NCBI GenBank assembly: GCA_964565705.1
Contig: CAZMGD010000017.1
Coordinates: 1-52,004 of the forward strand
DNA: 52,004 bases
From: CAZMGD01 sp964565705
GTDB lineage: Bacteria > Actinomycetota > Acidimicrobiia > Acidimicrobiales > Ilumatobacteraceae
Reading direction: 5' to 3'
Shown one piece after another: positions 9,916-18,431 of the stretch (its first letter is position 1; every line of letters begins with the position of its first letter). Under the pieces are notes generated by a model. It saw nothing but the letters and a program-made list of their open reading frames with translations. It was not told the origin of the DNA and did not search any database. The position numbers and the translations under genes were made by a program.

Positions 9916-11604
9916 TCACTCGGCTTCGAAGATGTTCTCGCCGTCCTCGTCGAGCAGGTGCTTCATCACCTTGCCCGAGGCGTTGCGCGGCAGCGGCGCG
10001 GTGCGCACCTCGACGTGGGCGGGCACCTTGTAGGACGCGAGGGCGGCGCGGCACCACTCGATGATGCCCTCCGGGGTCAGTGTGGAGCCCTCGGCGATGA
10101 CGACGATCGCCTTGATCTCCTGGCCGAGCATCGGGTGGTCGACGCCGACGACCGCGACCTCGGTGACGTCGGCCAGCTCGTCGATCCGGTTCTCGATCTC
10201 GAACGGGTAGACGTTCTCGCCGCCGCGCAGGATGAGATCGCGTCGGCGCGACGCGAGGAACAGCACACCGCCCTCCAGGCGGCCGAAGTCCCCGGTCTTC
10301 AGCCAGCACCCCGGCAGGAGGGTCTCGGCAGTCGCCTCCGGGTTGCCCCAGTACTCGCGCATGACGAGTGGGCTGCGGACACAGATGTTGCCGACCTCAC
10401 CCTCGCGAAGCTCGGTGCCGTCGTCGTCGAGGATCCGCACCCCCACCGTGGGCAGCGGTGGCCCGACGCACTCCGGTGCCGCCGAGATCATCACGTTCGA
10501 TGCGAAGCTGATCAGCGCGCCGCTCTCCGTGGAGCCGTACCCGGTCGAGAACGTGCCCTTCAGATGTGGGAACCGCTCCTCCGTGCGGCGGATCAGCTCC
10601 GGGCTCGATGCCGAGCCCCCGATTCCGACCTGCTGCATCTGCAACGGGTTGAGCGTTGCGATCGATGGCTCGTCGAGCAGCCGCATGATGTGGGTGAACG
10701 TGCCACCCCAGCCGTTGATGCCGTGCCGTTTGGTCAGCTCGATGACATGGGCCGGATCGAAGCGGCCGAGTGGCCACACGGTCGTGGCGCCGGCCGCGAT
10801 TCCGCCGACGGTGGCACCGAGCCCGGACACGTGGAACAGCGGGAACACGGCGAGGCGGGTCGGCGGGGGACCGCCGTGCTCGCGCCCTGCCGCCTTCATC
10901 CCCCGGGCGGCGATGAAGTCCATCATCTTCATGTAGGCGAGGATGTTGCGGTGCGTCAGCACGGCTGCCTTGGGCCGGCCGGTCGTACCGCTCGTGAACA
11001 GCAGCATCGCGTCGTCGTCCTCGTCGAGCGCGACGTCGGGCAGCGACGCGTCCGGAGCGAACGTGCGCAGTGGCTCGAAGTCGACGTCGAAGTCGATGAT
11101 CGGCACGTCGATCGGCGTGCCCTCCAGGCGGGACAAGCGCTTGGTGTCGCCGAGCAGCAGCTTCGGCCCGGTGAGCTGGAGGGCGTTCACCATCTCCGGC
11201 CCGGTCCACCACCCGTTCATCGCCACGTTGACCGCGCCGAGCGACAGCGTGGCCCAGAACGAGAGCAGCCACCCCGCGCAGTTGGAGGCGGAGACAGCGA
11301 CGCGGTCGCCCTTGCCGATGCCGCGGGCGGCGAGGGCCGCGGCGACCGAAGCCGTCTGCTGGACGAACTCGGCGAAGGTCAGCTTCGTACCGTCGTCGAA
11401 GATGACGCAGTCCTTGTCGCCGAACGCGACGCTGTCGGCGAGGATCTCGCGCAGCGACGACGGCCGGTTGCGGAACACCGCCATCTCCTCGCCCCGGATC
11501 GTGGTCGTCACGATCTCGAACGGCTGTCCGGGTGCGGTCAGCTCGGCCGTCACCTCGGCCCAGCGGTCGACGATCTGGCGGATCTCGTCCAATTCGGTGG
11601 TCAC
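9916..11604 (-). CDS. Acyl-CoA synthetase / AMP-dependent ligase
   Basis: 562-residue member of the ANL adenylate-forming family, which activates a carboxylic acid to acyl-AMP and then to the CoA thioester. The signature motifs are intact: the phosphate loop LLFTSGTTGRPKAA, YGSTESG, the hinge region KTGDFGRLEGG and RRRDLILRGGENVYP, and the C-terminal catalytic lysine in RNASGKVMKHLL. The start is GTG with TACGGT eight bases upstream (11618 to 11613), indicating a leaderless message. It is divergent from a TetR gene, and one palindrome lies between the two promoters. The neighbourhood of acyl-CoA dehydrogenase and a second ligase points to fatty-acid or related acid degradation. Exact substrate unknown. 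Confidence 0.92.
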   Translation of the reverse strand: MTTELDEIRQIVDRWAEVTAELTAPGQPFEIVTTTIRGEEMAVFRNRPSSLREILADSVAFGDKDCVIFDDGTKLTFAEFVQQTASVAAALAARGIGKGDRVAVSASNCAGWLLSFWATLSLGAVNVAMNGWWTGPEMVNALQLTGPKLLLGDTKRLSRLEGTPIDVPIIDFDVDFEPLRTFAPDASLPDVALDEDDDAMLLFTSGTTGRPKAAVLTHRNILAYMKMMDFIAARGMKAAGREHGGPPPTRLAVFPLFHVSGLGATVGGIAAGATTVWPLGRFDPAHVIELTKRHGINGWGGTFTHIMRLLDEPSIATLNPLQMQQVGIGGSASSPELIRRTEERFPHLKGTFSTGYGSTESGALISFASNVMISAAPECVGPPLPTVGVRILDDDGTELREGEVGNICVRSPLVMREYWGNPEATAETLLPGCWLKTGDFGRLEGGVLFLASRRRDLILRGGENVYPFEIENRIDELADVTEVAVVGVDHPMLGQEIKAIVVIAEGSTLTPEGIIEWCRAALASYKVPAHVEVRTAPLPRNASGKVMKHLLDEDGENIFEAE

Positions 11605-11612
11605 GGCCGGTC

Positions 11613-11618
11613 ACCGTA
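11613..11618 (-). promoter_or_regulatory. Leaderless -10 of the acyl-CoA synthetase gene
   Basis: TACGGT on the minus strand, eight bases before GTG 11604. Confidence 0.5.
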
Positions 11619-11636
11619 TCCGAGGACCATTGGCAG

Positions 11637-11651
11637 AATCGGAATCCGAGT
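11637..11651. promoter_or_regulatory. Operator copy 1 shared by ligase and TetR promoters
   Basis: AATCGGA-A-TCCGAGT, 7-1-7 with one mismatch between arms. It overlaps the -35 region of the minus-strand ligase promoter and the spacer and first base of the -10 (TAGCAT, 11651-11656) of the plus-strand TetR promoter, so one bound dimer could repress both. A perfect copy occurs at 13594. Confidence 0.7.
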
Positions 11652-11656
11652 AGCAT
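11651..11656 (+). promoter_or_regulatory. Leaderless -10 of the TetR gene
   Basis: TAGCAT eight bases before ATG 11665; no ribosome site. Confidence 0.5.
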
Positions 11657-11664
11657 TTCGGTCG

Positions 11665-12273
11665 ATGTCCGTGGTCGACAAGACGCCGCTCGATCCGCAA
11701 TCGCTGTCGGTCCGCCAGTACGCGCGGCGCGAGCGGATCATCCAAGCCGGCCTGTCGTTGCTGCTGCAGCGCGGGTTCGAGGACATCCAGGTGCGTGACG
11801 TCGCCGAGCGCGCCGATGTCGCGGTCTCCACCGTGTACCGGTACTTCGCCTCCAAGGAACACCTCTTTGCCGCGGTGTTCCTCGCCTGGCAGTCGTCGAT
11901 GCGCTCGAGCGCTCCGATCGAGAGCGGCGACGACCTCGAGGCCGCAGCGTGGCTGACCCACATCGCCCACCTCGCGGTGCGCTCATTCGAGCTGCACCCG
12001 AACTTCTACCCCGTGATGGTGATGATGTCGCGCTCCACCGACTCGCACGTGCGGGCGATCTCGCGGTTGACGACGTTGGACAGCCAGCGCATCTTCGCCG
12101 AGCCGCTGCTCGGGCTCGACGCCGAGGATCGCCAGGCGGTGGTGACCGTCATCGGCAGCACGTTGAACGTGTCGCTCGGGAACTGGCTGGCCGGGGCGAC
12201 GACGATCGACGGCGTGTACGACACGATGGACCGGGTCATCCGCTTGCTGCGCCTCACGCCATCGAAGCCCTGA
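11665..12273 (+). CDS. TetR-family regulator of the acyl-CoA gene cluster
   Basis: 202 residues. The helix-turn-helix spans about residues 25-60 (VRDVAERADVAVSTVYRYFASKEHLFAAVF); the rest is an all-helical ligand domain. The N-terminal 15 residues before the domain look flexible. Genes of this type beside acyl-CoA ligases and dehydrogenases usually sense acyl-CoA or a related acid. The palindrome at its own promoter and at the acyl-CoA dehydrogenase promoter indicates a local regulon. It ends seven bases from the convergent dehydrogenase gene. Confidence 0.88.
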   Translation: MSVVDKTPLDPQSLSVRQYARRERIIQAGLSLLLQRGFEDIQVRDVAERADVAVSTVYRYFASKEHLFAAVFLAWQSSMRSSAPIESGDDLEAAAWLTHIAHLAVRSFELHPNFYPVMVMMSRSTDSHVRAISRLTTLDSQRIFAEPLLGLDAEDRQAVVTVIGSTLNVSLGNWLAGATTIDGVYDTMDRVIRLLRLTPSKP

Positions 12274-12280
12274 CGCCCGT

Positions 12281-13573
12281 TCAGTGCAGTGGGTGACGGG
12301 CCAGCACATCTGCGTACTTGACGAACGCCGCCTCTCGTTCGCGGGGGATGTGCCGCGACGGGAACAGGTCCGGCGCCGGCGTGTACTGCGACGTGAGCTG
12401 GCGCGCGACGGTGACCTTGTGCACCTCCGTCGGACCGTCGCCGAGGCCCATGATCATTGCGTTCTGGATCATGCTCATGAACGGCATCTCGTTGGTGACG
12501 CCGAGCGAGCCGTGCACCTGGAGGGCGCGCGACGCGACGTTGTTGAGCACCTTGGGCATCGCCGCCTTCACCGCCGAGATGTCGGCGCGGACCCGCTTGT
12601 AGTCCTGGTACTTGTCGATGCGCCACGCCGTGCGCATCACGAACAGCCGGAACTGCTCCAGCTCGATCCACGAGTCGGCGATCATCTCCTGGACGAGCTG
12701 CTTCCTGGCCAGCACCTCCCCCTGGGTCTCGCGCGAGATCGCCCGCTCGCACATCATGTCGAAGGCCCGCTGCACCATGCCGACGGTGCGCATCGCGTGG
12801 TGGATGCGCCCGCCGCCGAGGCGCGTCTGGGCGACGACGAACGCTTGGCCGCGCTCGCCGAGCAGGTTCTCCTTCGGCACGCGGGCATCGGTCATCCGCA
12901 GGTAGCCCTCGCTGCCCTCGTCGGCGCGGTCGAAGGCCAGGCCGACGTTGCGGACGAACTCGACGCCGGGCGTGGCGGTCGGCACGATCAGCATCGACGC
13001 CCGCTGGTAGGGCGGGTTGTCGGGCTCGGTGACCACGAACATGATCATGAAGTCCGACCACTTGGCGTTGGATGTGAACCACTTCTCGCCGTTGATCACC
13101 CACTCGTCGCCGTCGAGGTACGCCGAGGTGCGCAGCACCTTCGGGTCGGCACCGGCGTGGGGCTCGGTCATCGAGTAGGCGGAGGTGACCTGGTTGGCGA
13201 GCAGCGGCTCCAGCCACTGCCGCTTCTGCTCGGGCGTGCCGTAGTGGGCGAGGATCTCGGCGTTGCCGGTGTCGGGAGCCGCACAGCCGAACACCTGCGG
13301 GCCCATCCTGCTGCGCCCGAGGATCTCGTTCAGCAGGGCGAGGTGCACCTGGCCGGCGCCGGGCCCGCCGAGCTCGGGTCCGAGGTGCATCGCCCACAGG
13401 CCCTGCGCCTTGACCTGCGATTGGAGCGGTGGCACGAGCTCCTTCCAGATCGGGTTGCGGATGTCCGAGGGGTGGTCGATCAGGAAGTCGAGCGGCTCGA
13501 CCTCCTCGCGGACGAAGGCGTCGGCCCAGTCCAGCTTCGCCTGGTACTCGGGCTCGGTCTCGAAGTCCCACAT
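12281..13573 (-). CDS. Acyl-CoA dehydrogenase (ACAD10/11-like)
   Basis: 430-residue FAD-dependent acyl-CoA dehydrogenase, catalysing alpha,beta-desaturation of an acyl-CoA. Family features: the middle-domain flavin segment TSAYSMTEPHAGADPK and WVINGEKWFTSNA, the loop QVHGSLGVTNEMPF and the C-terminal GLGDGPTEVHKVTVARQL. This combination is typical of the branch that includes ACAD10/ACAD11. I start at ATG 13573 because the protein begins there in the family and TACGTT (13587 to 13582) lies eight bases upstream; the open frame continues further but crosses the promoter. It is divergent from a phosphotransferase gene. In ACAD10/11 the same two domains are fused, which supports a joint function. 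Confidence 0.93.
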   Translation of the reverse strand: MWDFETEPEYQAKLDWADAFVREEVEPLDFLIDHPSDIRNPIWKELVPPLQSQVKAQGLWAMHLGPELGGPGAGQVHLALLNEILGRSRMGPQVFGCAAPDTGNAEILAHYGTPEQKRQWLEPLLANQVTSAYSMTEPHAGADPKVLRTSAYLDGDEWVINGEKWFTSNAKWSDFMIMFVVTEPDNPPYQRASMLIVPTATPGVEFVRNVGLAFDRADEGSEGYLRMTDARVPKENLLGERGQAFVVAQTRLGGGRIHHAMRTVGMVQRAFDMMCERAISRETQGEVLARKQLVQEMIADSWIELEQFRLFVMRTAWRIDKYQDYKRVRADISAVKAAMPKVLNNVASRALQVHGSLGVTNEMPFMSMIQNAMIMGLGDGPTEVHKVTVARQLTSQYTPAPDLFPSRHIPREREAAFVKYADVLARHPLH

Positions 13574-13581
13574 GGCACTGC

Positions 13582-13587
13582 AACGTA
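13582..13587 (-). promoter_or_regulatory. Leaderless -10 of the acyl-CoA dehydrogenase gene
   Basis: TACGTT on the minus strand, eight bases before ATG 13573. Confidence 0.5.
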
Positions 13588-13593
13588 GCTGGA

Positions 13594-13608
13594 AATCGGA
13601 CTCCGATT
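13594..13608. promoter_or_regulatory. Operator copy 2, perfect palindrome
   Basis: AATCGGA-C-TCCGATT, a perfect 7-1-7 inverted repeat matching the site at 11637. It sits in the spacer of the dehydrogenase promoter and next to the -35 region of the divergent phosphotransferase promoter. Likely bound by the TetR protein encoded at 11665. Confidence 0.75.
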
Positions 13609-13632
13609 CCGATCGGGGGTCGATCGGGCGCG

Positions 13633-13638
13633 TAGCGT
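13633..13638 (+). promoter_or_regulatory. Leaderless -10 of the phosphotransferase gene
   Basis: TAGCGT eight bases before ATG 13647. Confidence 0.5.
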
Positions 13639-13646
13639 GCGGTTCC

Positions 13647-14729
13647 ATGGCACAGGACGAGGTCGTCGAGTTCGAGTCGGGCGAGCTGCCGGGTCTCGAC
13701 CCGTTGCGCGTCAGCGCATGGCTGGCGGAGCACACGCCGGTGGTGCCGCCGGTGGAGTTCGGGCTGATCGCCGCCGGCGGGTCCAACCTCACCTACAAGC
13801 TCACCGACGCCGCGGGCGACCAGTGGGTGCTGCGCCGCCCGCCGGTCGGCGAGCTGCTGGCCTCGGCCCACGACGTGGCCCGCGAAGCGCGGATCCTCTC
13901 GGGGCTCGGGCCGACCGACGTGCCCGTTCCCGACGTCGTCGGCGTCTGCTCGGACACGGACGTGACCGGCGGCTCGTTCTTCGTGATGCGCTACGTCGAG
14001 GGGCGCATCATCCGCACGACCGAGCACGGTCAGGAGCTCGGTTCCGATGCGGCCCGCACCGCGGGGACTACGTTCTTCGAGGCACTGGCCACGATCCACA
14101 CCACCGACGTCGCCGCGGCCGGCCTCGACACGTTGAGCCGGCCCGACGGCTACGTCGAGCGCCAGCTCCGGCGCTGGCACCAGCAGTACGCCCAGACCGC
14201 GGGCGACGAGGCGTCGCCCCTCGAGACCGAGGTGCACGACCGGTTGGCGAGAGCCATACCGGCGGACGTGTTCTCCGGTACCGCCCACCTCGTGCACGGC
14301 GACTTCCACATCGACAACGCCGTGTTCGACGACGACCTGCGGGTGATCGCGGTGTTCGACTGGGAGCTGGCCACGCTCGGCCACCCGATCGCCGATCTCT
14401 CGTGGGCGCTCCTGTTCTGGGCCGAACCGGGCGAGCAGGAGCCGTTCCTGCAGTCGCCGCCGAGCATCGCCCCGGGGTTCCCCACCCGTGCCGACGTCGT
14501 CGAGACCTACCGCCGGGCCACCGGCTACGACGTCAGCGCGCTGCCCTACTTCGACGCGTTCACCAGCTGGAAGATGGCCTGCTTGCTGTCCGGATCTCTG
14601 ATGCGCTCGCGCCGGGGGGCTGGCGGCGGCCTCCAGGCCAAGGGCCGCGTCGACCACGACGCACTGTTACGGCGCCTGCTCGGTGTGTTCGAGCGGGCGT
14701 CGTCCCAACTCGACGCCGCCGGCGTCTGA
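13647..14729 (+). CDS. Aminoglycoside-phosphotransferase-fold kinase (ACAD10-like)
   Basis: 360 residues with the APH/choline-kinase fold. The ATP-binding N-lobe has GGSNLTYKLTDAAGDQWVLRRPP, the catalytic loop is VHGDFHIDN and the metal-binding aspartate is in VFDWELATLGHP. This subfamily is not a resistance enzyme; the same domain forms the N-terminal part of ACAD10/11, where it phosphorylates 4-hydroxyacyl-CoA so that a dehydrogenase partner can process it. The acyl-CoA dehydrogenase is divergent, with a shared operator between them, so a role in hydroxy-acid or acyl-CoA degradation is a reasonable inference. The start is fixed by a leaderless -10 eight bases upstream. Confidence 0.88.
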   Translation: MAQDEVVEFESGELPGLDPLRVSAWLAEHTPVVPPVEFGLIAAGGSNLTYKLTDAAGDQWVLRRPPVGELLASAHDVAREARILSGLGPTDVPVPDVVGVCSDTDVTGGSFFVMRYVEGRIIRTTEHGQELGSDAARTAGTTFFEALATIHTTDVAAAGLDTLSRPDGYVERQLRRWHQQYAQTAGDEASPLETEVHDRLARAIPADVFSGTAHLVHGDFHIDNAVFDDDLRVIAVFDWELATLGHPIADLSWALLFWAEPGEQEPFLQSPPSIAPGFPTRADVVETYRRATGYDVSALPYFDAFTSWKMACLLSGSLMRSRRGAGGGLQAKGRVDHDALLRRLLGVFERASSQLDAAGV

Positions 14730-14740
14730 TCCCGGGCAGC

Positions 14741-15634
14741 ATGGGTCACGTGAGCATCGACATCGCTGCCGCCCGCGACTTCGTCACGATGAACGCGCGA
14801 GTCCTCGACCGCCGCCGGCTGGCGCTCCTGCTCGGCGACGGCGACGCGGCGGGGGTGCTCGGCGCGCTCGAGGCCCACCGGAACGCGGACGGTGGCTACG
14901 GCTGGGGACTCGAGCCCGACCTGCGCACGCCGGAGAGTCAGCCCGGCGCGGCCCTGCACGCGTTCGAGGCGTTCGCCGAGGCGGGTGTTGCCACGGTGCG
15001 AGCGGTCGAGCTCTGCGACTGGCTGGCGTCGGTGTCGCTGCCCGATGGCGGTGTGCCGTTCGCGCTGCCGGTCGCCGACACTGCCGGCTCGGCCCCGTGG
15101 TGGCTCGACGCCGACGGTTCGCAGTCGTCGCTGCAGATCACCGCGGCGACGGTCTCCACGGCGGCGCTCACGGCACGTCACGATCCGGCGATCGCCGGCC
15201 ACGCCTGGTACACGGCTGCTGTGGACTACTGCATGCGGGAGATCGCCGCACTCGACGAGCAGCCGCACGCGATCGTGGTCAAGTTCGTGCTCGACGTGCT
15301 CGACGCCGTGCACGATTCGCATCCCGAGGCCCCGGCGCTGCTGGCGCGCATCGGCGAGCACGTCCCGGCCGATGGCCGGATCCACGTGGCCGGGGGCACC
15401 GCCGACGAGTTCATCGCCCCGCTCGACATGGCGCCTCTTGCGGATCGCCCGGTGCGAGCGCTGTTCGACCCGGCAGTGATCGACGCCGCGCTGGAGGAGC
15501 TGACCGCAGGGCAGCAGGCCGACGGTGGGTGGCCAGTCGTGTACGCCACCCAGTCGCCGGCATCGCAGCTCGAATGGCGCGGCATCCTCACGGTCCGGGC
15601 GCTCCACATCCTGCGGGCGGCCGGTCGCGCCTGA
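14741..15634 (+). CDS. Terpenoid-cyclase/prenyltransferase-like alpha-toroid protein
   Basis: 297 residues. It contains repeated segments of the alpha/alpha-toroid type: AHRNADGGYGWGLEPDL, LPDGGVPFALP and TAGQQADGGWPVVYA resemble the QW-like repeats of squalene cyclases and prenyltransferase beta subunits. It is shorter than true cyclases and I see no DxDD or zinc-site motif, so enzymatic activity is doubtful. It starts 11 bases after the kinase stop, implying one transcript; GTG 14750 is an alternative start. Function unknown. Confidence 0.7.
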   Translation: MGHVSIDIAAARDFVTMNARVLDRRRLALLLGDGDAAGVLGALEAHRNADGGYGWGLEPDLRTPESQPGAALHAFEAFAEAGVATVRAVELCDWLASVSLPDGGVPFALPVADTAGSAPWWLDADGSQSSLQITAATVSTAALTARHDPAIAGHAWYTAAVDYCMREIAALDEQPHAIVVKFVLDVLDAVHDSHPEAPALLARIGEHVPADGRIHVAGGTADEFIAPLDMAPLADRPVRALFDPAVIDAALEELTAGQQADGGWPVVYATQSPASQLEWRGILTVRALHILRAAGRA

Positions 15635-15635
15635 G

Positions 15636-15662
15636 ACGCGAGCGAGATCCTCGACCTCGCGT
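15636..15662 (+). terminator. Strong hairpin between the cyclase-like and ligase genes
   Basis: ACGCGAG-CGAG-ATC-CTCG-(AC)-CTCGCGT: an 11-bp stem with a two-base bulge and a three-base loop, directly after the stop codon. There is no T-run, as is common for actinobacterial hairpin terminators; it could instead be an RNA-processing or attenuation structure. Confidence 0.45.
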
Positions 15663-15699
15663 TCGCCGATCCGCCTCGCTGCCGCGAGGCTGTCGGCTC

Positions 15700-17124
15700 A
15701 TGAACGAGACCCTCCTCGCGACGTGGGCAGCCGGATGGCGCGCCGATCCCGCGGCGCCGGCGCTGTCCGACGACGGCCGAGCGTTCGTCAGCAACTCTGA
15801 GCTGGACGAGCGTTCGGCGCTCGTCGCCGGGCGGCTGGCGGCCGCCGGGATCGCGCCGGGCGATCGAGTGCTCGTCAGTGCCCGACCGTCGGTGGCGATG
15901 GCGATCGCTCACGTGGCCGCGCTGCGGCTGGGGTGCGCGGTCGTGCCGATGAACACCGCGTACCGCGAGCGCGAGGTGGCCCACATCGTGCGCGACGCGC
16001 GCCCACGTGGCGCCATCGTCGACGACGCCGATCGCGCACGGTGGGTCGAGGCGGCGAGCGCCGGCCCGATCGCGGTCGTGACCCCGGACATCGCCGGGCC
16101 CGGGGCCGACGTCGACCTGGACCGGTCGGCACCCGGCGACGCCGCGCTGCTCGTCTACACGAGCGGTACCACCGGCGCACCCAAGGGCGCGGTGCTGTCG
16201 CACTCCAACGTGCTCGCCGGGGCGGAGGCGGTGCGGATCGCCTGGCGGTGGTCGGCTGACGACCGGCTGATCCTCGCCCTGCCGCTGTTCCACATGCACG
16301 GGCTCGGCGTCGGCCTCCATGGCACCCTCCTCGCCGGTGCGTCGGCGATCATCCGCCCGTCGTTCGACGCCGGTGACGTCACCGACCTGGCCGCATCACC
16401 GCCCTCGACGCTGTTCTTCGGGGTGCCGACGATGTATGCCCGCCTTGCCGCCGCAGCTGGCGCCCGAGCACTGGGCCGGCTGCGCCTGTGCGTGTCCGGG
16501 TCGGCTGCGCTGCCGGTCGAGCTGTTCGACGCGATGGAGCGGGTCAGTGGCCAGCGGGTGCTCGAGCGCTACGGCATGAGCGAGACGCTGATGAACCTGT
16601 CGAACCCCTACGAGGGCGAGCGTCGCCCGGGTACGGTCGGCTTCCCGCTGCCGAGGGTGGAGATGCGCCTGGGTGCCGGTGACGAGATCGAGCTGCGTGG
16701 GCCGAACGTGTTCGCCGGCTACTGGGAGCGGCCGGAGGGCACTCGTGAGGCGTTCACCGCCGACGGTTGGTTCCGCACCGGCGACGTCGGTTCGATCGAC
16801 GGCGACGGTTACGTCAGCATCGTCGGGCGCACCAAGGAGCTGATCATCAGCGGCGGGTACAACGTGTACCCGCGCGAGGTCGAGGAGGTGCTGCTGCGCC
16901 ACCCAGCGGTCGCCGAGGTCGCCGTCGCCGGCACGCCCTCGGTGGAGTGGGGTGAGGTCGTCACCGCCTACGTCGTGCTCGCCGAACCGTGCGCCAGTGA
17001 CGCGCTGATGGCCTTCGCCGCCGCCGATCTCGCCCCGTACAAGCGCCCGCGACTCGTCCACCAGGTCGACGAGCTCCCCAGGAACGCCATCGGCAAGGTC
17101 GTGCGATCCGAGTTGCACCCTTGA
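15700..17124 (+). CDS. matB: Malonyl-CoA synthetase-like acyl-CoA ligase
   Basis: 474 residues, the compact size of MatB rather than the ~550 of most acyl-CoA ligases. MatB enzymes make malonyl-CoA or methylmalonyl-CoA from the free diacid. Motifs: YTSGTTGAPKGAVLSH (about residue 153), PLFHMHGLGVGLHGTLLAGAS, and RYGMSETLMNLSNPYEGERR followed by PGTVGFPLP, a segment highly typical of MatB. The hinge RTGDVGSIDGDGY and the C-terminal lysine region RNAIGKVVRSEL are intact. It follows the hairpin at 15636 and ends three bases before the convergent P450. Assignment to malonate rather than another short acid rests on these motifs alone. Confidence 0.78.
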   Translation: MNETLLATWAAGWRADPAAPALSDDGRAFVSNSELDERSALVAGRLAAAGIAPGDRVLVSARPSVAMAIAHVAALRLGCAVVPMNTAYREREVAHIVRDARPRGAIVDDADRARWVEAASAGPIAVVTPDIAGPGADVDLDRSAPGDAALLVYTSGTTGAPKGAVLSHSNVLAGAEAVRIAWRWSADDRLILALPLFHMHGLGVGLHGTLLAGASAIIRPSFDAGDVTDLAASPPSTLFFGVPTMYARLAAAAGARALGRLRLCVSGSAALPVELFDAMERVSGQRVLERYGMSETLMNLSNPYEGERRPGTVGFPLPRVEMRLGAGDEIELRGPNVFAGYWERPEGTREAFTADGWFRTGDVGSIDGDGYVSIVGRTKELIISGGYNVYPREVEEVLLRHPAVAEVAVAGTPSVEWGEVVTAYVVLAEPCASDALMAFAAADLAPYKRPRLVHQVDELPRNAIGKVVRSELHP

Positions 17125-17127
17125 CAT

Positions 17128-18399
17128 TCAGTCGTCGTAGTGCAGCGTGCCCTCGAGGACGACCGGGCCGGGGTTCTTCTTGGCGCCGGGCGTGAACGAC
17201 ACCGGCATGTGCTTGACGCCGCCGATGAAGTTGGAGCGGAGCATGTCGACCGGGCCGGCGAGTTGCATGTCGGGGATGCGCTCGAGGATCTCGCGGAAGA
17301 TGAGGCGCAGCTCCATCCGGGCGAGGTTGGCGCCGAGGCAGTAGTGGGCCCCGCCGCCGCCGAACGCGATGTGCTTGTTCGGCCAGCGTTCGATGTCGAA
17401 CGTGAACGGGTCGTCGAACGCTTGCTCGTCCCGGTCGGCCGACGTGTGCCACATCACCACGCGGTCACCCGCTTTGATCTCCTGGCCGTGCACCTCGGTG
17501 TCGGCGAGCGCGGTGCGGCGGAAGTGGTACACGGGTGTCGCCCAGCGCAGGATCTCCTCGATCGCCCGATCGAGCTTCTCGGGCTCGTTGACGAGCACCT
17601 TGTACTGCTCGGGGTTCTCCATCAGCGCCCACATGCCCCACGAGGTCGTGTTCCGGGTGGTCTCGTTCCCGGCGACGGTCAGGAGCAGCATGAACATGTC
17701 GAACTCGACCTCGGACAGCTTGTCGCCGTCGAGCTCGGCGTTGATCAGCCGGGTCACGATGTCGTCGCGCGGGTCGATCTCACGCTGCTTGGCGAGCTGG
17801 TTCACGTACATGTAGAGCTCGGCCGACGCCGTGGCGCCGTCGTTCTTGTCGCCCGCGTACTCGGGGTCGTCGAGTCCGATCATCCGGTTCGACCAGTCGA
17901 ACAGCAGCCGCCGCTCCTCCTGCGGCACGCCCATGATCTCGGCGATCGCCTGCAGCGGCAGCTCCGACGCGAGATCGGTCACGAAGTCGCACGACCCGCG
18001 CTCGATGATGTTGTCCACGATCAGGATCGCCCGGTGGGTCAGGTACTGCTCGAGCAGCGCGATCATCCGCGGGGTGAAGCCCTTCTGCACCAGTAGGCGG
18101 TAGCGGGTGTGCTTGGGCGGATCCATGTAGAGCATCATCAGGCCCCGCGGATCCATGCCGCCGCTGCTCTGCTCGTCGGGATCGGGGATGCTGACGCCGC
18201 CGGCCTCCGAGGAGAACGTCGCGACGTCGCGGTTCACCGAGATCAGGTCGGCGTGCTGGACGATGTTCCAGAAGCCGCCACCGTCGGGATGGTCGTGCCA
18301 GTAGACCGGGGCCTCCTGACGGAGACGCTTGAACATCTCGTGGTGCTCGAGCCGCTGGAAGCGGTCGAGATCCAGGAGGTCGATGCCCTCGATTACCAC
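17128..18399 (-). CDS. Cytochrome P450 (CYP125/CYP142-like)
   Basis: 423 residues, standard for soluble bacterial P450s. The I-helix oxygen-activation motif is AGNETTRN, the ExxR motif appears in EEILR, and the haem loop FGGGGAHYCLGANLARME has the thiolate ligand Cys354. The N-terminal layout and the segment LMMLYMDPPKHTRYR recall the CYP125/142 group, which oxidises steroid side chains, but substrate assignment from sequence alone is weak. The start is GTG with an AAGGGG ribosome site (18412 to 18407). It needs a ferredoxin partner, and none is seen nearby. Confidence 0.9.
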   Translation of the reverse strand: MVIEGIDLLDLDRFQRLEHHEMFKRLRQEAPVYWHDHPDGGGFWNIVQHADLISVNRDVATFSSEAGGVSIPDPDEQSSGGMDPRGLMMLYMDPPKHTRYRLLVQKGFTPRMIALLEQYLTHRAILIVDNIIERGSCDFVTDLASELPLQAIAEIMGVPQEERRLLFDWSNRMIGLDDPEYAGDKNDGATASAELYMYVNQLAKQREIDPRDDIVTRLINAELDGDKLSEVEFDMFMLLLTVAGNETTRNTTSWGMWALMENPEQYKVLVNEPEKLDRAIEEILRWATPVYHFRRTALADTEVHGQEIKAGDRVVMWHTSADRDEQAFDDPFTFDIERWPNKHIAFGGGGAHYCLGANLARMELRLIFREILERIPDMQLAGPVDMLRSNFIGGVKHMPVSFTPGAKKNPGPVVLEGTLHYDD

Positions 18400-18431
18400 G
18401 TCGGTACCCCTTGTGTTGAGCTGGCCCAGCG

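Noticed and set aside
12006..14657. 883-codon minus-strand frame over the kinase and acyl-CoA dehydrogenase
   Set aside because: Crosses the divergent promoter and operator, and its composition is that of a shadow frame; real motifs are in the other frames.
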